DNA of 64,000 bases. Source: Paraspadella gotoi. Its lineage: Eukaryota; Chaetognatha. Within the stretch, counting starts at the first letter, position 1; each line of letters begins with the position of its first letter. Positions 35,561 to 47,801 of this stretch are shown piece by piece. The notes beneath the pieces were generated by a model, which had not been told where the DNA came from, did not search any database, and was given only the letters and a program-made list of their open reading frames with translations. The position numbers and the translations under genes were made by a program. The stretch spans positions 362,285 through 426,284 of the forward strand of contig JBJCIZ010000744.1 of NCBI GenBank assembly GCA_051294375.1, written 5' to 3'.

Positions 35561-37781
35561 TCACAAGTCCCTAACTTCGGCGGGCGTGAAAATCCTCGCC
35601 AAAACCTCGGGGGTGAGAAAAAGTAGCCACGGGTTAATCTTGACGGATTTGACGTAAAATAAATCAAGAGTAACGTTAATTCCGGCGCATCCTTGCACCG
35701 CGCCCAGCGCCTCCCATATTTTCGGAAACCATGACGTTTTTAATTGATCGACGGCGAATGTCAAACTCGTCCTGTGATTGGACGCCGCCAGAACGAGGCT
35801 GAGCGTCGACAAGCCTATAGACGCCAACTCCAAGTAGGGAGTATTTCGCCAGCTGCAGGAAAATTCATCGCTGTTCTCAGTCGTGCTGAAGGAAGACGCT
35901 CGGCAGAAACATTCACCGTGAGTCTCGTTCAGACCGAACCTGTTAATAAGGTCAAAATTAGTCAATATATACGTAATTACGTATGTATATTTGAGAAAAT
36001 TTTTAATGAACAAATTTTTATCTTACAGCAGATTCCGGGTCCACGAATGACTTTGTCGGTCCGTCGGTCCCACCCCAAAATCTTGTCGGTAACAAAAATA
36101 AACCTGTTTCACTATTTGATCATGCTGTGGAAATATATTCAGTATATTCAGAATATTCAGTATATTCAGTATATTCAGTATATTCACACTGCCTCACGTC
36201 CATCATTGGCTCAGAGGGGGAACGCACCATCCCAGGCGTTGCGTTTCCTATGCGTTGGCAAAGCGAGACCCTCTTAGGGTAACCGGCTAACCGCGCCAGT
36301 CGAGTCACTGAGGGTTGGAAGCCTTAAATCAAAAAGTGAAATGCATCACAGGCAACCCGGCTGTTGCCATAAGTGGTGAGCCTTACTATCGAACACTCAA
36401 CTTTCTTAGGCTACGCTGTTTTTCTATTTCTTTTAATAAAATAATCTTTTAAATAGTTATTCATTCAGCTGCTTAACGCTAATGGCCGTGGGTAGATACG
36501 GCATTGTTATTTATTTATTTATTTATTTTAGATAAAAAATGTGAAGAAATTGTTTTAAAATTTTTTAAAAATAGTTTTTTAAACATTTAGCTACATTTTT
36601 TTTTAAATTTCGTAATGTTTATTAGGTCATGACGCGATGAATTTAGCAGTTTACGCTAATGTAACGATGTTTGATAAATGTAAGATATATTGTGATATAA
36701 GAGTTATCGAAATCTATTTCGGATTTGTTTATAATGCTTGTCTTTCTTAGGCTAGAATTAGAATTAGAATACCTGTAAAGAAGACCATCCCCGAAAAGAG
36801 ACGTCAATCCAGCACGGAGAACTATGAGTCCCTCTTTCGGTTTCCACTTGAAACGCCATCTCTAATTGTTCCAAACGGTGCATCCCGGAAAAGACTGCTC
36901 CTCGGATCCGCTGGTCCAGTCCAGGACGAGAACGAACGTTTGGACGAGCAGTTGGGGAAGGCCTCTCCGTAAGAGTGGATCAGGTTGACCGAAGTTTCGA
37001 GTCAAGTTTTAAATTCGTTTCGACGATAATAATTTTCCGTTTTTTTCCCGCGCGAAAGATTTTCGTATCGAACTTTTACGTTGGGATTTTTCCTCTTTTT
37101 TCTCCTTTTCTTTTCTCCGTTTGTACTTTTCTCTGACAATTATTTCCTTCCTCTTCCACCCTTATCTTTTCTTCTTTAATTTCCTTCTTTTTCCTTCTCA
37201 AATTTTTCATTCTGTTCTCCGCTTTGATCATTACCTTCCTTTCCTTTTCACCTTTTCCCCTTTCCTTTTCGTCCTTTTCTCCTTTCCTTTTCACCTTTTC
37301 TCCTTTCCTTTTCGTTTTCTCATTTTTTTCCTTTTTACTCGTACCTTTCATAATTTCTTCATCTTCGGTTAGTCTCCCTTCCTTTTTTCCTAGTTCCTTC
37401 TTTTCATTATTCTCATCCGCTATTTTATTCATTTCCTCTCTTCCTAACCTTTCGTTCCTTTCTCTCTCTCCTTTTCTCCTTCCCTTCCAATCCTCTTTCT
37501 CCATATAATTATCCACTGCCAGCGCCACGGCCCCTAGCCCCGTCAGATGAGCGACCACAGTCCACCGCCGCCTCCTCGGCGTCCCCCACAGCTTGGCGAG
37601 GGATGAGGAAGAGTCCGAAGAAGGCGGAGAAGAGAGCGTGTGCGACGAAGAGGCCAAATTTGATGAAGAGATCGTGTGTGAAGGCGGAAGTGTAGCGGAC
37701 GATCGTCTGGAGGTCTGTTCCGATGTCGGCAACGATGAGTACGACGCCGACGAAGAGGATCGCCGTGGAGACCAACGGCAT
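35561..37781 (-). CDS. XK-related-like multi-pass membrane protein, frames broken
   Basis: Exon pieces on minus. From ATG 37781: VSTAILFVGVVLIVADIGTD, FTHDLFIKFGLFVAHALF, then, only after a +1 shift near 37.61-37.63 kb, LAKLWGTPRRRRWTVVAHLT. At 36.77-37.0 kb: VNLIHSYGEAFP, then, after a one-base shift in a CCCC run, QLLVQTFVLVLD. At 35.56-35.95 kb: LELASIGLSTLSLVLAASNH and a hydrophobic C-terminal part. The order matches XK/XKR proteins: an aspartate-containing first helix (DIGTD against DLGTD), an HLLQLG-like segment, and an E-x-x-PQL helix. That family makes plasma-membrane scramblases and Kell partners. A Lys/Glu-rich stretch at 37.08-37.56 kb is probably a purine-rich intron. I rate the family as likely; the gene may be a pseudogene or carry assembly indels. 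A further open piece lies at 35.40-35.56 kb. Confidence 0.55.
36180..36384 (-). mobile_element. Repeat C copy 2
   Basis: Inverted copy missing some internal bases, from CTGCCTCACGTCCATC to GGCTGTTGCCATAAG, in an intron of the XK-like gene. A TATTCAGTA microrepeat (36136-36180) sits at its left edge. Confidence 0.8.
37081..37500. repeat. Polypyrimidine tract
   Basis: About 420 bases almost entirely C and T on plus (A and G on the XK-like coding strand). It is not a simple microsatellite. Confidence 0.85.
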
Positions 37782-37794
37782 CGCGTTCTGGGTC

Positions 37795-37867
37795 TCCCGG
37801 TTAGCTCAATCGGTAGAGCACAGGACTCTTAATCATGGGGTCGTGGGTTCGAGCCGCACATTGGGCG
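37795..37867 (+). pseudogene. tRNA-Lys(CTT) pseudogene with genomic CCA
   Basis: A 73-nt cloverleaf: TAGCTCAATCGGTAGAGCA D-arm, anticodon loop CTCTTAA (CTT, lysine) and TTCGAGC T-loop. Mismatches occur in acceptor pair 1:72 (T-C), in the anticodon stem (G-A) and in the T stem (G-G). The sequence GCCA follows, as in a mature tRNA with its added CCA. Eukaryotic tRNA genes do not encode CCA, so a retroposed mature tRNA is the likely origin. It lies 14 bp upstream of, and antisense to, the XK-like ATG. Confidence 0.75.
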
Positions 37868-38154
37868 CCACTCTAACTGAAGGACTCTGGGTTTAACTGG
37901 GTCTAACGTCTATCAAAAACGGAGAGGAAATGGAGGGTGAATAAATGTATTTCACAACTGAGGCCTTTCTCACGCTTTCCGAAGAGCAGGTCTTGGGTTT
38001 GGTAGTGGTCATGAGCCAACGGGTTACGACTGAAGGAGTCATGCTTATATTCGGGATGAATTTATTACAATGTTCTGACTTAGACTTAATTAAAAATGGA
38101 AAGAACTTTAGGAAGTTCCAGGGAACAAATGTCATTTAGCGAAAGCGCATCGTT

Positions 38155-38515
38155 TTACTTAATTTATCCTTGAACTTAATTTGAACCCTAATATGTAACC
38201 CAAGTCTTTCACCAAATTCTGAACTCAATCAACAACCCTTATTAATAACTCTTAAATCTATCCCCTAATCTAAGCCCTTATCCCTAAAGTACAAGCGTTA
38301 AATCTAATCCTAAGCCAAATCTCTAACCTTATCCTTAACCTTATGCTAAATCTCTTAAGCCAAATCTCTAACCTTATCCTTAACCTTAGGCTAATCTTAC
38401 AAATTAACAGACTAGTTTAAATCTAATCCTAAGCCAAATCTCTAACCTTATCCTTAACCTTATGCTAATCTTACTAATTTAAATCTTACTAGTTTAAATC
38501 TAACTTTATGCTGAA
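38155..38515. repeat. Degenerate CCTAA/CTTAACC tract
   Basis: Repeats of TCTAACCTTATCCTTAACCT with variants, including a near-duplicate ~80-bp block (AAATCTAATCCTAAGCCAAA, twice). It resembles the tracts at 1.5 and 59.9 kb. Confidence 0.7.
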
Positions 38516-38732
38516 ATAGGAAATTATAGCCTTTTATGTAAAAAGAGTTAAGCGGCTCAAATACCTCCGACGTATGTATAGTATACTATACATTGTATAG
38601 TCTAATGCACGTATAATGCATACAATAATATAATTGAAAGCTTGCGGCTCAGCGGCGACGATGTCTTTGCTCTTTTTACTCGCCGCTTGTGAAGAAGCAA
38701 AAAAGTGGGCGTTGCGTTGACGTCCGTCTGTC

Positions 38733-39357
38733 CCCTCTTAGTAGGGGTAGCCCCACTCAATGGGGTGAGTCAAAAATTAGAATGATTACATGCTCAAACG
38801 AAAATTTATACATTTTTAAGTCAACTTTCAATGGACAAAACATTTCTTATATGGCTCTATACCCAAATAATTAATTTTTTAATATTTATTTATAGATAGA
38901 AAAGGCCAAATTTTTTTTTAATTTTAAAAGTTTAAGACCAGATTCAGATAGCTCATAAAAAGTTGTCTACACAAAGTATAATTCTTTTTTAAATATTTTT
39001 ATGATAAGTGAGTCAAAAATAAAAATAACCGTAAAAAATCATCATCTTCATCATCTTTCGATGATTTTATCAGTTTTTTTACATTCTCACTTAGAAAACG
39101 TCGGAATTTTTAAAAGCTATATAAAGCTATATTTCTTGTTTAACTTTTTATGCTCTATCAGAATCCATCAAAAAATTTTAAGATTTAAAAAAAAAATTTT
39201 ATAATGTAAAAAAAGATAAGTAATATTTAATGTATTAATCAAGACGTATAATGTAAATTTTTTTGGAAAATGATTGCTTAAATATTTAGTCAAGAAAACT
39301 AAAAAAACTTTGTTAATAGTCGAAATTTTATATTATCTCCGGAGCTGGTCCCTACTC
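38733..39357 (+). repeat. AT-rich dispersed repeat D, copy 2
   Basis: Inverted partner of 12.48-13.00 kb. Starts with the AGGGGTAGCCCCACTCAATG hairpin and ends TATTATCTCCGGAGCTGGTC. It abuts repeat F at its right end. Confidence 0.75.
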
Positions 39358-39475
39358 TGAGCAAAAAACTCCAATTACTCGTGATTGGATGGATGGATTG
39401 AATGAAATTTTGTGTGTGGGTAGAAAATTGTGTGATTGAGCAGAATATAAAGTGGAGTGGAAATGACTGCCTAAC
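39358..39475 (+). repeat. Dispersed repeat F, copy 2
   Basis: AAAAAACTCCAATTACTCGT...GTGTGTGGGTAGAAAATTG...AAGTGGAGTGGAAATGACT, the reverse complement of 14.57-14.70 kb. Confidence 0.7.
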
Positions 39476-39716
39476 ATTCTATCGGACTTTCTGTCTTTCT
39501 GCGACAGTCTGGCTTTCTGTCTGTCTGTCTGTCTGTCGGCGGGAAAATAATGACATTCTCAATGGACCAATACCGAATTTTGCTTTCATTCCATCTAATC
39601 CCTTCTTTTCTTTTCTTTTCTTTTCTTCTCTTTTTCTTCTCATCTCCCCTTCTTTCGCTATTTTCTCCTTTCCACTTCTCTCCTTCCTTCACAGCCCAAT
39701 AAATGTCAGATAAGGG

Positions 39717-39717
<1 letters not shown>

Positions 39718-39752
<35 letters not shown>

Positions 39753-39756
39753 TCTT

Positions 39757-39825
<69 letters not shown>
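39718..39825. repeat. (CT)n microsatellite
   Basis: CT dinucleotides with TTCT and TTTCCC interruptions, within a longer pyrimidine-rich stretch from 39.60 kb. Confidence 0.95.
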
Positions 39826-39826
<1 letters not shown>

Positions 39827-40554
39827 CTCACAGTAGATGCTAAAATCTCGTAAAGATCGGACTTTGCCCAAAAACTCGCCGGAGAAAAAATAAGAAAGGG
39901 AAGAAAAGAAAGAAATAAACACAAAGTGAGAGGAAATCAAGAAAGAAAGAAGAAAAGAAAGAAAGGAAGACAGTATCTTACTGGAATGAAGGTCAGAAAT
40001 AAAGATATATGAATTATAAAGATAGATAGAGAAAAGAAAAAAAAAGAAAAAGTGACCTAATATATCGATTCCGGTTTTTTTTTGCTTCCATCGAAATTCC
40101 TCGGATTTCTGAAGTCGCGATATCCAGATTTTTTTTGGCCGAAAAAATCGTAACTCAGTTGTGCTATAGAAATTTGTTGTTGTTGTTATAATCATTTCGT
40201 AGTAGTTGGGTCTTTTGAGTTAATGCCATTATGTATTTACTATTTCATTTATCTATCTTTATTTTCTTTATATATATAATTCATGCATTCATGCAAAATA
40301 TCTACTTTTTCATTCATTCACTTACTCTTCATCGCTGATTCGTTCATTCATATTGATAAACTCATCGAATAATTATAAAAAGTTTATCAAAACTTAATCT
40401 AAAAGATCTCTGTATGTTAAATGAGGAATTAAACAACGAATCGCTCGTTAGGAATTGAAAAGAAAAAAAACAACTCAGTTTTATCGGATCACCGAGTGGC
40501 GATGGTGGAGCTGCGAGATAGAGTATTGAAGGTCACGAAAAAAAAGGTCACGAG

Positions 40555-40850
40555 GCTGACCTTTGACCCAGCGTCGTCGATGGCATTGAGCGGCGTCGTC
40601 GATGGCATCGGGCGGTGTCGTCGATAGAATCTCGCCACGTCGTCTATGGCATTGAGCGGCGTCATTTATGGCATCGGGCGTCGTCGTTGATGGCAACGTG
40701 CCACTGAGAAAACTTGTATAGAGAGACCTCCAGGCTAAACTCCCGCTCTTCTCCGGCACAACTAATCGCCTACACAGGCGGGGGCGGGGGTTGTGGCATC
40801 GAGCGGCGTCGTCGATGGCATCGGACGGCGTCTTTCTCACGACGGCGGCG
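40555..40850. repeat. GGCGTCGTCGATGGCATCG minisatellite with unit of the 13-kb dimer
   Basis: Irregular tandem copies of GGCGTCGTCGATGGCATCG, about 20-40 bp apart, interrupted at 40.70-40.77 kb by a copy of the 13.0-kb unit (ACTTGTATAGAGAGACCTCC). Confidence 0.8.
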
Positions 40851-40945
40851 TCGGAAACTTTTTCCTCTCTTTTTTTTCGGCGCCGGTTTCCAGCCTCTTA
40901 AGAGATGACAGATTTTATGTCCTCGTGTGGTGAGAAGAGGAGGAT

Positions 40946-41590
<645 letters not shown>

Positions 41591-41639
41591 GGCAGCTGGA
41601 AAAACAAGGCGTTTTGTGTTACAACATTCCTCGCGCTTT

Positions 41640-42115
41640 CTTTATTGAATGGGGGGAGGGGGCGTAGGGCGGAAGGGGGGGCGGTGGGTGGATGGGGGGG
41701 CGTAGGGCGGAAGGGGGGCGGGTCATTGATGTATCGAAGACGCCAACGTCGTTGCGAACCCCATTTTCACTCCCTTCCGCCAGGAGTGAATGGTGTCCGC
41801 TTTTATGAGGGAGGAAAAGGGAAATAAAGAAAATAAAAGAAGGAGGAAAAGGGAATGAAAAAGATCGGAAGAAAAAGGGGATGGAAGGGAAAGGGAAAAT
41901 ACGTGAGAGGAAGACAAAAAAAGGGGGATAGGGAAGAAGGAATAAGGAAAAGGGAAGATGAAAAGAAGATGGAAGAAAAGAGAAGAAGTAAGTAAAGGGG
42001 AAAAAAGAAAAGGGGGAAAAAAAGAGAGAGGAAGATAAAAAAAAGGGAGGAAAGAGAGGGAGAGGGATTAAGGAGAAGGAGAAAGATAAAAGAAAGGAAA
42101 AGGGAAGTAGAGAAA
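41640..42115. repeat. G-rich then polypurine tract
   Basis: 41650-41720 has many runs of four or more G (GGGGGGAGGGGGCG, and GCGTAGGGCGGAAGGGGGG twice). 41810-42110 is almost all A and G. No gene. Confidence 0.85.
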
Positions 42116-42694
42116 TTGATTTGAGATTTTGTGATCATAAGAACAGAGTCAATGTAGCAATGTCATCTCACGGTCTTTTCTTCTATCATTATAATTCCCA
42201 TCCAAAGCTCCATCAACCCATCCTTACCCCGAGGCTTTTTTCTTTCCCCTCGCCCTTCTCCTCTGCTTCTGCCGATGCCCTCGGCTCGAACCGTCAATAT
42301 TGGAGCGACGCTAATTGAAATGGGCTTCTATGGGGAGAATCGATGGTGGAGCTGTGGCAGACGACGCCTTGGAGCGTGGAAAAAAAGAGGGCGCTAAAGG
42401 GGTGGAAACATAAACAACAAAATAAATAAAAGTGAATGAATGCGAGGAATAAGTAACTGAACGAGCGTGGCTTCGTATTCACTGTTCAAGAAGGGCTTAC
42501 CAGTGACCGTGCTGAAAGAGGATCGCCATTCCCACCGACAACCTGGATAGACCCATACTAAGTGTGACCACTGCTCATTGGATAGGGAGGATTTCTTTCT
42601 GTGGCCATGCTTTCCGGAGGTTTAGATATGAAGTGAGGCTTCCTCACGGTGGTTTAAATGACTCGTCAATCTTTTACAAAAAAACATTCCGATT

Positions 42695-42752
42695 AAGAGT
42701 AGAACCAGGGACTATTGGTTTCAGAGATGAGGCGTTAACCCAATGAGCAGAA
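42695..42752 (-). repeat. tRNA-like sequence, probable old SINE head
   Basis: On minus, GCTCATTGGGTTAACGCCTC resembles an A box and D-arm, and CCCTGGTTCTACTC a B box, with spacing near that of a tRNA. It is single in this window; its body may extend left to about 42.53 kb. Confidence 0.45.
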
Positions 42753-42759
42753 TAAGGGA

Positions 42760-45080
42760 ATGGTCTTAGAAGATACAGTCGGGGTGAACTTGACTACAGA
42801 GATAATATATGAACGAAAAAAAATTATATTCAACATTAAGCAATGAACGTCTTTGAATTTCCAGAGTGGTACTATGAAGTTCGTTATCCCTCATAATGGA
42901 CTGATAATAACTGATTTGAATAGAAATTTGAATAAATAAAAAAATATATACATAAAAATACGCTGTATTTTCTAAACTTCTTATCAAATCGTGATCAGCT
43001 TCTTCCGATAAATTCATCCAATTGTTTTTTTTTAATCTACGAACTCTACACCCAAAAACCATGACAACAACCACGACGATGAAAACGACGACGACGGCGT
43101 TTCTTCTCCGCATCTCATAACACGGCCATCACATCGACTGGTCATTAACCGAGAATGAATTCAAGCTGCATTAAGTAGAAACCCTATTCAGTATCTGACT
43201 AAACCATAAATCACGGCTCTCGGTAATAATTTCTTTAAATTTAAATTAATTTTTTTTTACAATTTCAACGTAATTTCAACGCATCTTACTCCTCCTCTTC
43301 CTCCTCCTCTTTGCCTCTTCCTTATTGGAGAAGCGATGAACCCTATTTCCTTATCTTCGTTTCTCATTGGGTCTCCAAAAATACGAGATTCAGACGATGG
43401 AACCCTGATCTGTAACGAATTTTCCTTTCTATTCTTACTTACTTTACTTTTTTCCACCCAAAGAAGCGTCAGACAGACTGACAGACTGACAGACAAACTA
43501 AAAAGCGCCTGATAGAGCCAATGCAGGAGCCGTGACTAAAAATAATTTAGAAAAAATTTTCCGCGTTATGAAAACAAATATTTGCTAAAGGGGATCCGTT
43601 ACCGTCGTCGTCGTTGTCGTCGTCGTCGTCATTTTTGTTGCGGCGATTTTTTAATGGAACGAGAGAAAAAAAAGTTTTTTTTCTCTCGATTTTCCTCTCA
43701 TCTTTTTTCATCTTCATCAATTTTATGGGCGCGACTTAACATCACCTTCTTTCGCCCTTCCAGGCCGCCATTAATCCAAATGGTTATCATTCCCTTTTCA
43801 TTCCCGTTTTTTTTTCTCTCTCTCTCTGCTCTGTCTCTCTCTCTTTGCTCTCTCTCTGCCTCCCATTGAGCGCAGAAATTACCGTATAGAAACTGCGCTT
43901 TTGTTATTCTTTTTAAAATTGCCTCCGCCGCCTATCGACGATAAATCAAAACCGAGGATGGGATGAGGCGGGAAAAAAAATGGCGAAAGTAAATGATTTT
44001 TTCTTGTTTTAACGATAGATTGTGATATGAACAATGACAAGATTATGAAAAAATGCAATTATACAATAATATTAAAATCCACTGACAGAACATTTACATT
44101 AAAGAAAGAGACGTAAATACACTTAAAAGTGACAATCGAATTTGACATCAAAATAGCGTATAGTAAAACTTTAAATAAAATAGATTGATCCTTTGTTTTT
44201 TTTTAAACCCCCACCTGAAGCCTTATAAATTTGATGTGCTATTCTTTTTTTAATCTTTTGAAAAAGAGAGACAAATTTTGAGTCTTTTTTCTTCATTTTC
44301 TTCTATCTTTACTTCCATTCTCTCTTCTTTTCCTCTTTTCTCTTTTATCTTCTTTTTTATTTTCTCTCTCTTTCGATTTCGACTTTTCTGCCTCATCCTT
44401 TTTTTTTTCTCTCTCTTCTTGTTCTTTGTTCCTCGGACTCTCCTTCTCTCCTTCCTCCTCTTCCCTCTCTCCTCCTCCTTTCCCATCTCTCTCCTCCTCC
44501 TTTCCCATCTCTCTCCTCCCCAATTTCTTTCTCTCCAAAGACCAATTTTCTTTTCCACAATCGAGTCTATTTGTCCATCGTGATAACTTAGGTAATATTT
44601 TGCCTGATTAACTGAGCAAAGTGTTACTGAAATTGCCTAGGTAAAGAAATAATTTTTCTTAATTAAGATAGGCAATTTCTGAATCAAAATATTTTGCTTA
44701 TATTTATTTTTAAAGATAAATGAAACAATATATTTTCTTTTATTGTTTTAATTTCGTTATCAACTATATTTTCAATTTGTTATTACTATATTTTAAGCCC
44801 AAAAATACTTTTCCCAGATTGCATGAAATATGAGTATCAGCATTAAGTATGTAAACTACTTGGCTACTACCAGACCCAGAACCAATAGAATTATTAAAGA
44901 AGATTAATTCATTGATAAATAAAAAAATTAACAGATAATAAAGAAATTAGTAATAACAATAAGAATGCATACATTTAAAGAGATTTGTATTCAGTTGTAT
45001 CCTGATATGATTGACTAGATTAAAACTTTGATCAAAGATGATGTAAAAATGTACACAAGACTCAAGTCGCCCAAAAATGT
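42760..45080. other. No gene seen
   Basis: Mostly AT-rich or CT-rich DNA with a polypyrimidine tract at 44280-44560, a (GTC)n run at 43605-43630 and CTCTG/CTCTC repeats near 43.82-43.86 kb. Short open frames look compositional. Confidence 0.6.
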
Positions 45081-45087
45081 TTTGTAT

Positions 45088-45318
45088 TGAAGAGACAGTA
45101 ATAATTGTTATGTGTTAGTGACAGAATCGTTCAATATAAGCAGTCCCTGAGCTTCGGATCAGGCTGTAACACGATGTTACTGGTGGGTTAAGCGCCCCGT
45201 CCCTCTTAACTGCCAGGCGACCAGGCTAAAACCCGGGACCTTTGGGTTGGGAGGCGAATGACTTGCCTCCGGCACCAATGGCCGCTGATGAACGGTTGGT
45301 GGATTTTCATCCACCATA
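45088..45318 (-). mobile_element. SINE-A copy 6
   Basis: Full-length. It is followed at 45319-45465 by a ~140-bp segment that also follows SINE-A copy 7. Confidence 0.9.
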
Positions 45319-45465
45319 CATCCCCCCTCCCGTAGGGAGAAGTCTGTTGCGTCTCTTCAGTGAATTGTTGTTGTTCGTGGAAAGTTCGTCACCAAGTTGA
45401 GGCATGTCGCCTGATGTGTTGTGGGCGGAAAGTGCATCGCCAGGTTAAGGCGGGGTTCGTTTGAC
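45319..45465. repeat. SINE-flanking unit, copy 1
   Basis: TCCCCCCTCCCGTAGGGAGA...GTCTCTTCAGTGAATTGTTG, then two ~45-bp units (GGAAAGTTCGTCACCAAGTT and GGAAAGTGCATCGCCAGGTT). Nearly identical to 47619-47765. Confidence 0.85.
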
Positions 45466-47087
45466 GGGGTTTTCAACGGTGAGTTGGGCGCCATCGAGAT
45501 CTCCACGTCAAGGTTCGGAATGAATCTGTTAGAAACGTTTTTAACCGATATTATTATTATTATGGACAAGTCCGTTTAAAAAAAAAAATCCTATTATTAG
45601 ATTTTTCGATGACGTCTCACAAAACGAAATGTTTTATTGCTAATTTACAATACACATTAGAGTGAATGGTGACTCTGTGATTGAATTGAGTGAAATTTAA
45701 TTAATTAAATTTATAGAAAGCCGAGCCGAAATTCGGTTTCTGATCGCGCGCGTGCCGCGGGTCGTTTTGATCGAGCGAGAGTGAATGCGATCGATGAAAG
45801 TGAGAGTTTCCTTTTTTACTCCCGAGGGAATGAGGAAGATCGAGGTGAATCGTTTACAGTAAAAAGGAAACTAAAATATACCGAATCGGCGGAAAAGAAA
45901 GGGATTGGCAAGAATATATGCTGGAATTGTTTTTCTGACAATCACATGGCAATGACTTGTCTTAAGAAACGATGCCTGGAGGCTAACAAAATGAAACTGG
46001 AAGAAAAGGAAAAATGAAATGAATGTTTGAGATTAAAATACAACATTTTGAAATTTGCGATGCCAAAGAAATTAATGGGAATTGGTGGTAAAGTTTCTTG
46101 TGAAGAATATGTCACTCTGACTTTGAAAATAAACAAAACGGAAATAAACGTTTTTGCATATGTAATGGGAAATGAATGTCCGAATTTATTAGGTAGTGAT
46201 GTGTTGGCATCCAATGACAGTATAATTGACCATGAAAAACGTATATTAAAAATAAAAGGTGAAAAAGTAACCTTATTCCGTTCTCCGAGAGAAGCTAAAT
46301 ATAGTAGCTGGACAGACCGACCGACAACCGAAAATATAAAATTTCCCCCTCGTACTGCGATGTCTCTTCCTCCGACGGCTTTGACTTCCGTTGAAGTTTA
46401 ACTCAGCGACCAAAATTCGGCGATCATCTTAACCCTTTGGTAGGGGTTGAACCGAATGACGGAGTACACATCTTGGGATTAACCTACGAAAAAGAGGAAC
46501 ATTTTATATTATTGTTCGTTTCATACCGTCAACTTTAAATGCCGCCGATCAGTTATCGAGAAGTTTGGAACCGAGCGACGGAAATTCGAAAATGTCAGAG
46601 GCTAAAAATATTTTTCGCGATATTGTTATTAGAAATTCACAGGGTGAGGTAATCCCTAACAAAAACCTATTCTCAAAAGATAAAAGAGACGAAATGAATT
46701 TATTTTTCGAAAAGGGGAAAAGAGGGCCCTTGGTAAAAATATCTAAAATAAATTCAGATGAGTCAGAAATCTTCCCTTTAGAATCTTTTTGGGCCCTGGA
46801 TCTCGAAGTAGAATCCGCTGCACCTCAGGGGTTGACACTCAAGAAGCAAACGAATCCGCCTGCAGGATGGCAGTGTAAAAGGAATAAGGGCTGTTGTGAG
46901 AGGAAACCAAAGGATAAGGGCTGTGAGAGGTTTAATTGTAATTTAATTGTAATTGTTTAATTGTAATCGGAGCATTGCTCCTCCTGCTGTGATTGTATAT
47001 CTCAACTAGTGTTTCGATAACCGTTAACTGTTAACGGTTATTAACGGTTAAAAATAATTTTAACTTAACCGTTAATATATTTATTTT

Positions 47088-47197
47088 AACCGCGCCAGTG
47101 ACTGAAAGCGTCACTGAGGGTCGGAAGCCCCCAAAGCCAACAGTGAGATTCCCTATCCCAAAGGGCATCACAGGCAACCCGGTTGTTGCCATACCCT
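47088..47197 (-). mobile_element. Repeat C copy 3
   Basis: CCGCGCCAGTGACTG to GGTTGTTGCCATACC, half-length, inside the hAT-like element. Confidence 0.8.
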
Positions 47198-47383
47198 CTT
47201 ATTTTACTTTTTCTCTCTTTTTCTTTCCCTCTTTTAAAATAACAAAGAAGCAAATGAAATAAAACCGAAATGAATGAAAATGAATAAAAAACCAAATAAA
47301 AAAATTATTTTAAAAAATTTAAAAATTAATAATAGAAGGAACGAATCTTAAAAAAGACATATAAAAAAGAATAACGATGATAT

Positions 47384-47618
47384 TGAAGAGACAGTAATTA
47401 TTGATAAGTGTTAATGACGAACCGTTCAATATAAGCAGTCCCTGAGCTTCGGATCAGGCTGTAACACCGAGTTACAGGCGGTGGGTTAAGCGCCCCGTCC
47501 CTCTTAACTGCCAGACGACCACGGGCTAGAACCCCGGACCTTTGGGTTGGGAGGCGAATGACTTGCCTCCGGCACCAATGGCCGCTGATGAACGGTTGGT
47601 GGATTTTAGTCCACCATA
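47384..47618 (-). mobile_element. SINE-A copy 7
   Basis: Full-length. Its right flank (47619-47765) matches that of copy 6. Confidence 0.9.
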
Positions 47619-47765
47619 CATCCCCCCTCCCGTAGGGAGAAGTCTGTTGCGTCTCTTCAGTGAATTGTTGTTTGGTGGAAAGTTCGTCACCAAGTTGAGG
47701 CATGTCGCCTGATGTGTTGTGGGCGGAAAGTGCATCGCCAGGTTGAGGCATGTTGCCTGAAAGTG
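47619..47765. repeat. SINE-flanking unit, copy 2
   Basis: Same ~140-bp unit as 45319-45465. Here a second SINE copy follows it at 47802. Confidence 0.85.
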
Positions 47766-47801
47766 TTGTGTTGCTGTTGTGTCGGAAGTCGGGCTCACCA
47801 A

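Noticed and set aside
37076-37600. Long Lys/Glu-rich open frame on minus
   Set aside because: The strand is almost free of T, so stops cannot occur; length is explained by composition. Only its first ~35 residues resemble the XK-like protein.
37795-37867. Functional tRNA-Lys gene
   Set aside because: Mismatches in three stems plus an encoded CCA favour a retroposed pseudogene.
38155-38515. Chromosome end or recent telomere fusion
   Set aside because: Units are too degenerate and face no break; similar tracts recur with shared flanks as dispersed repeats.
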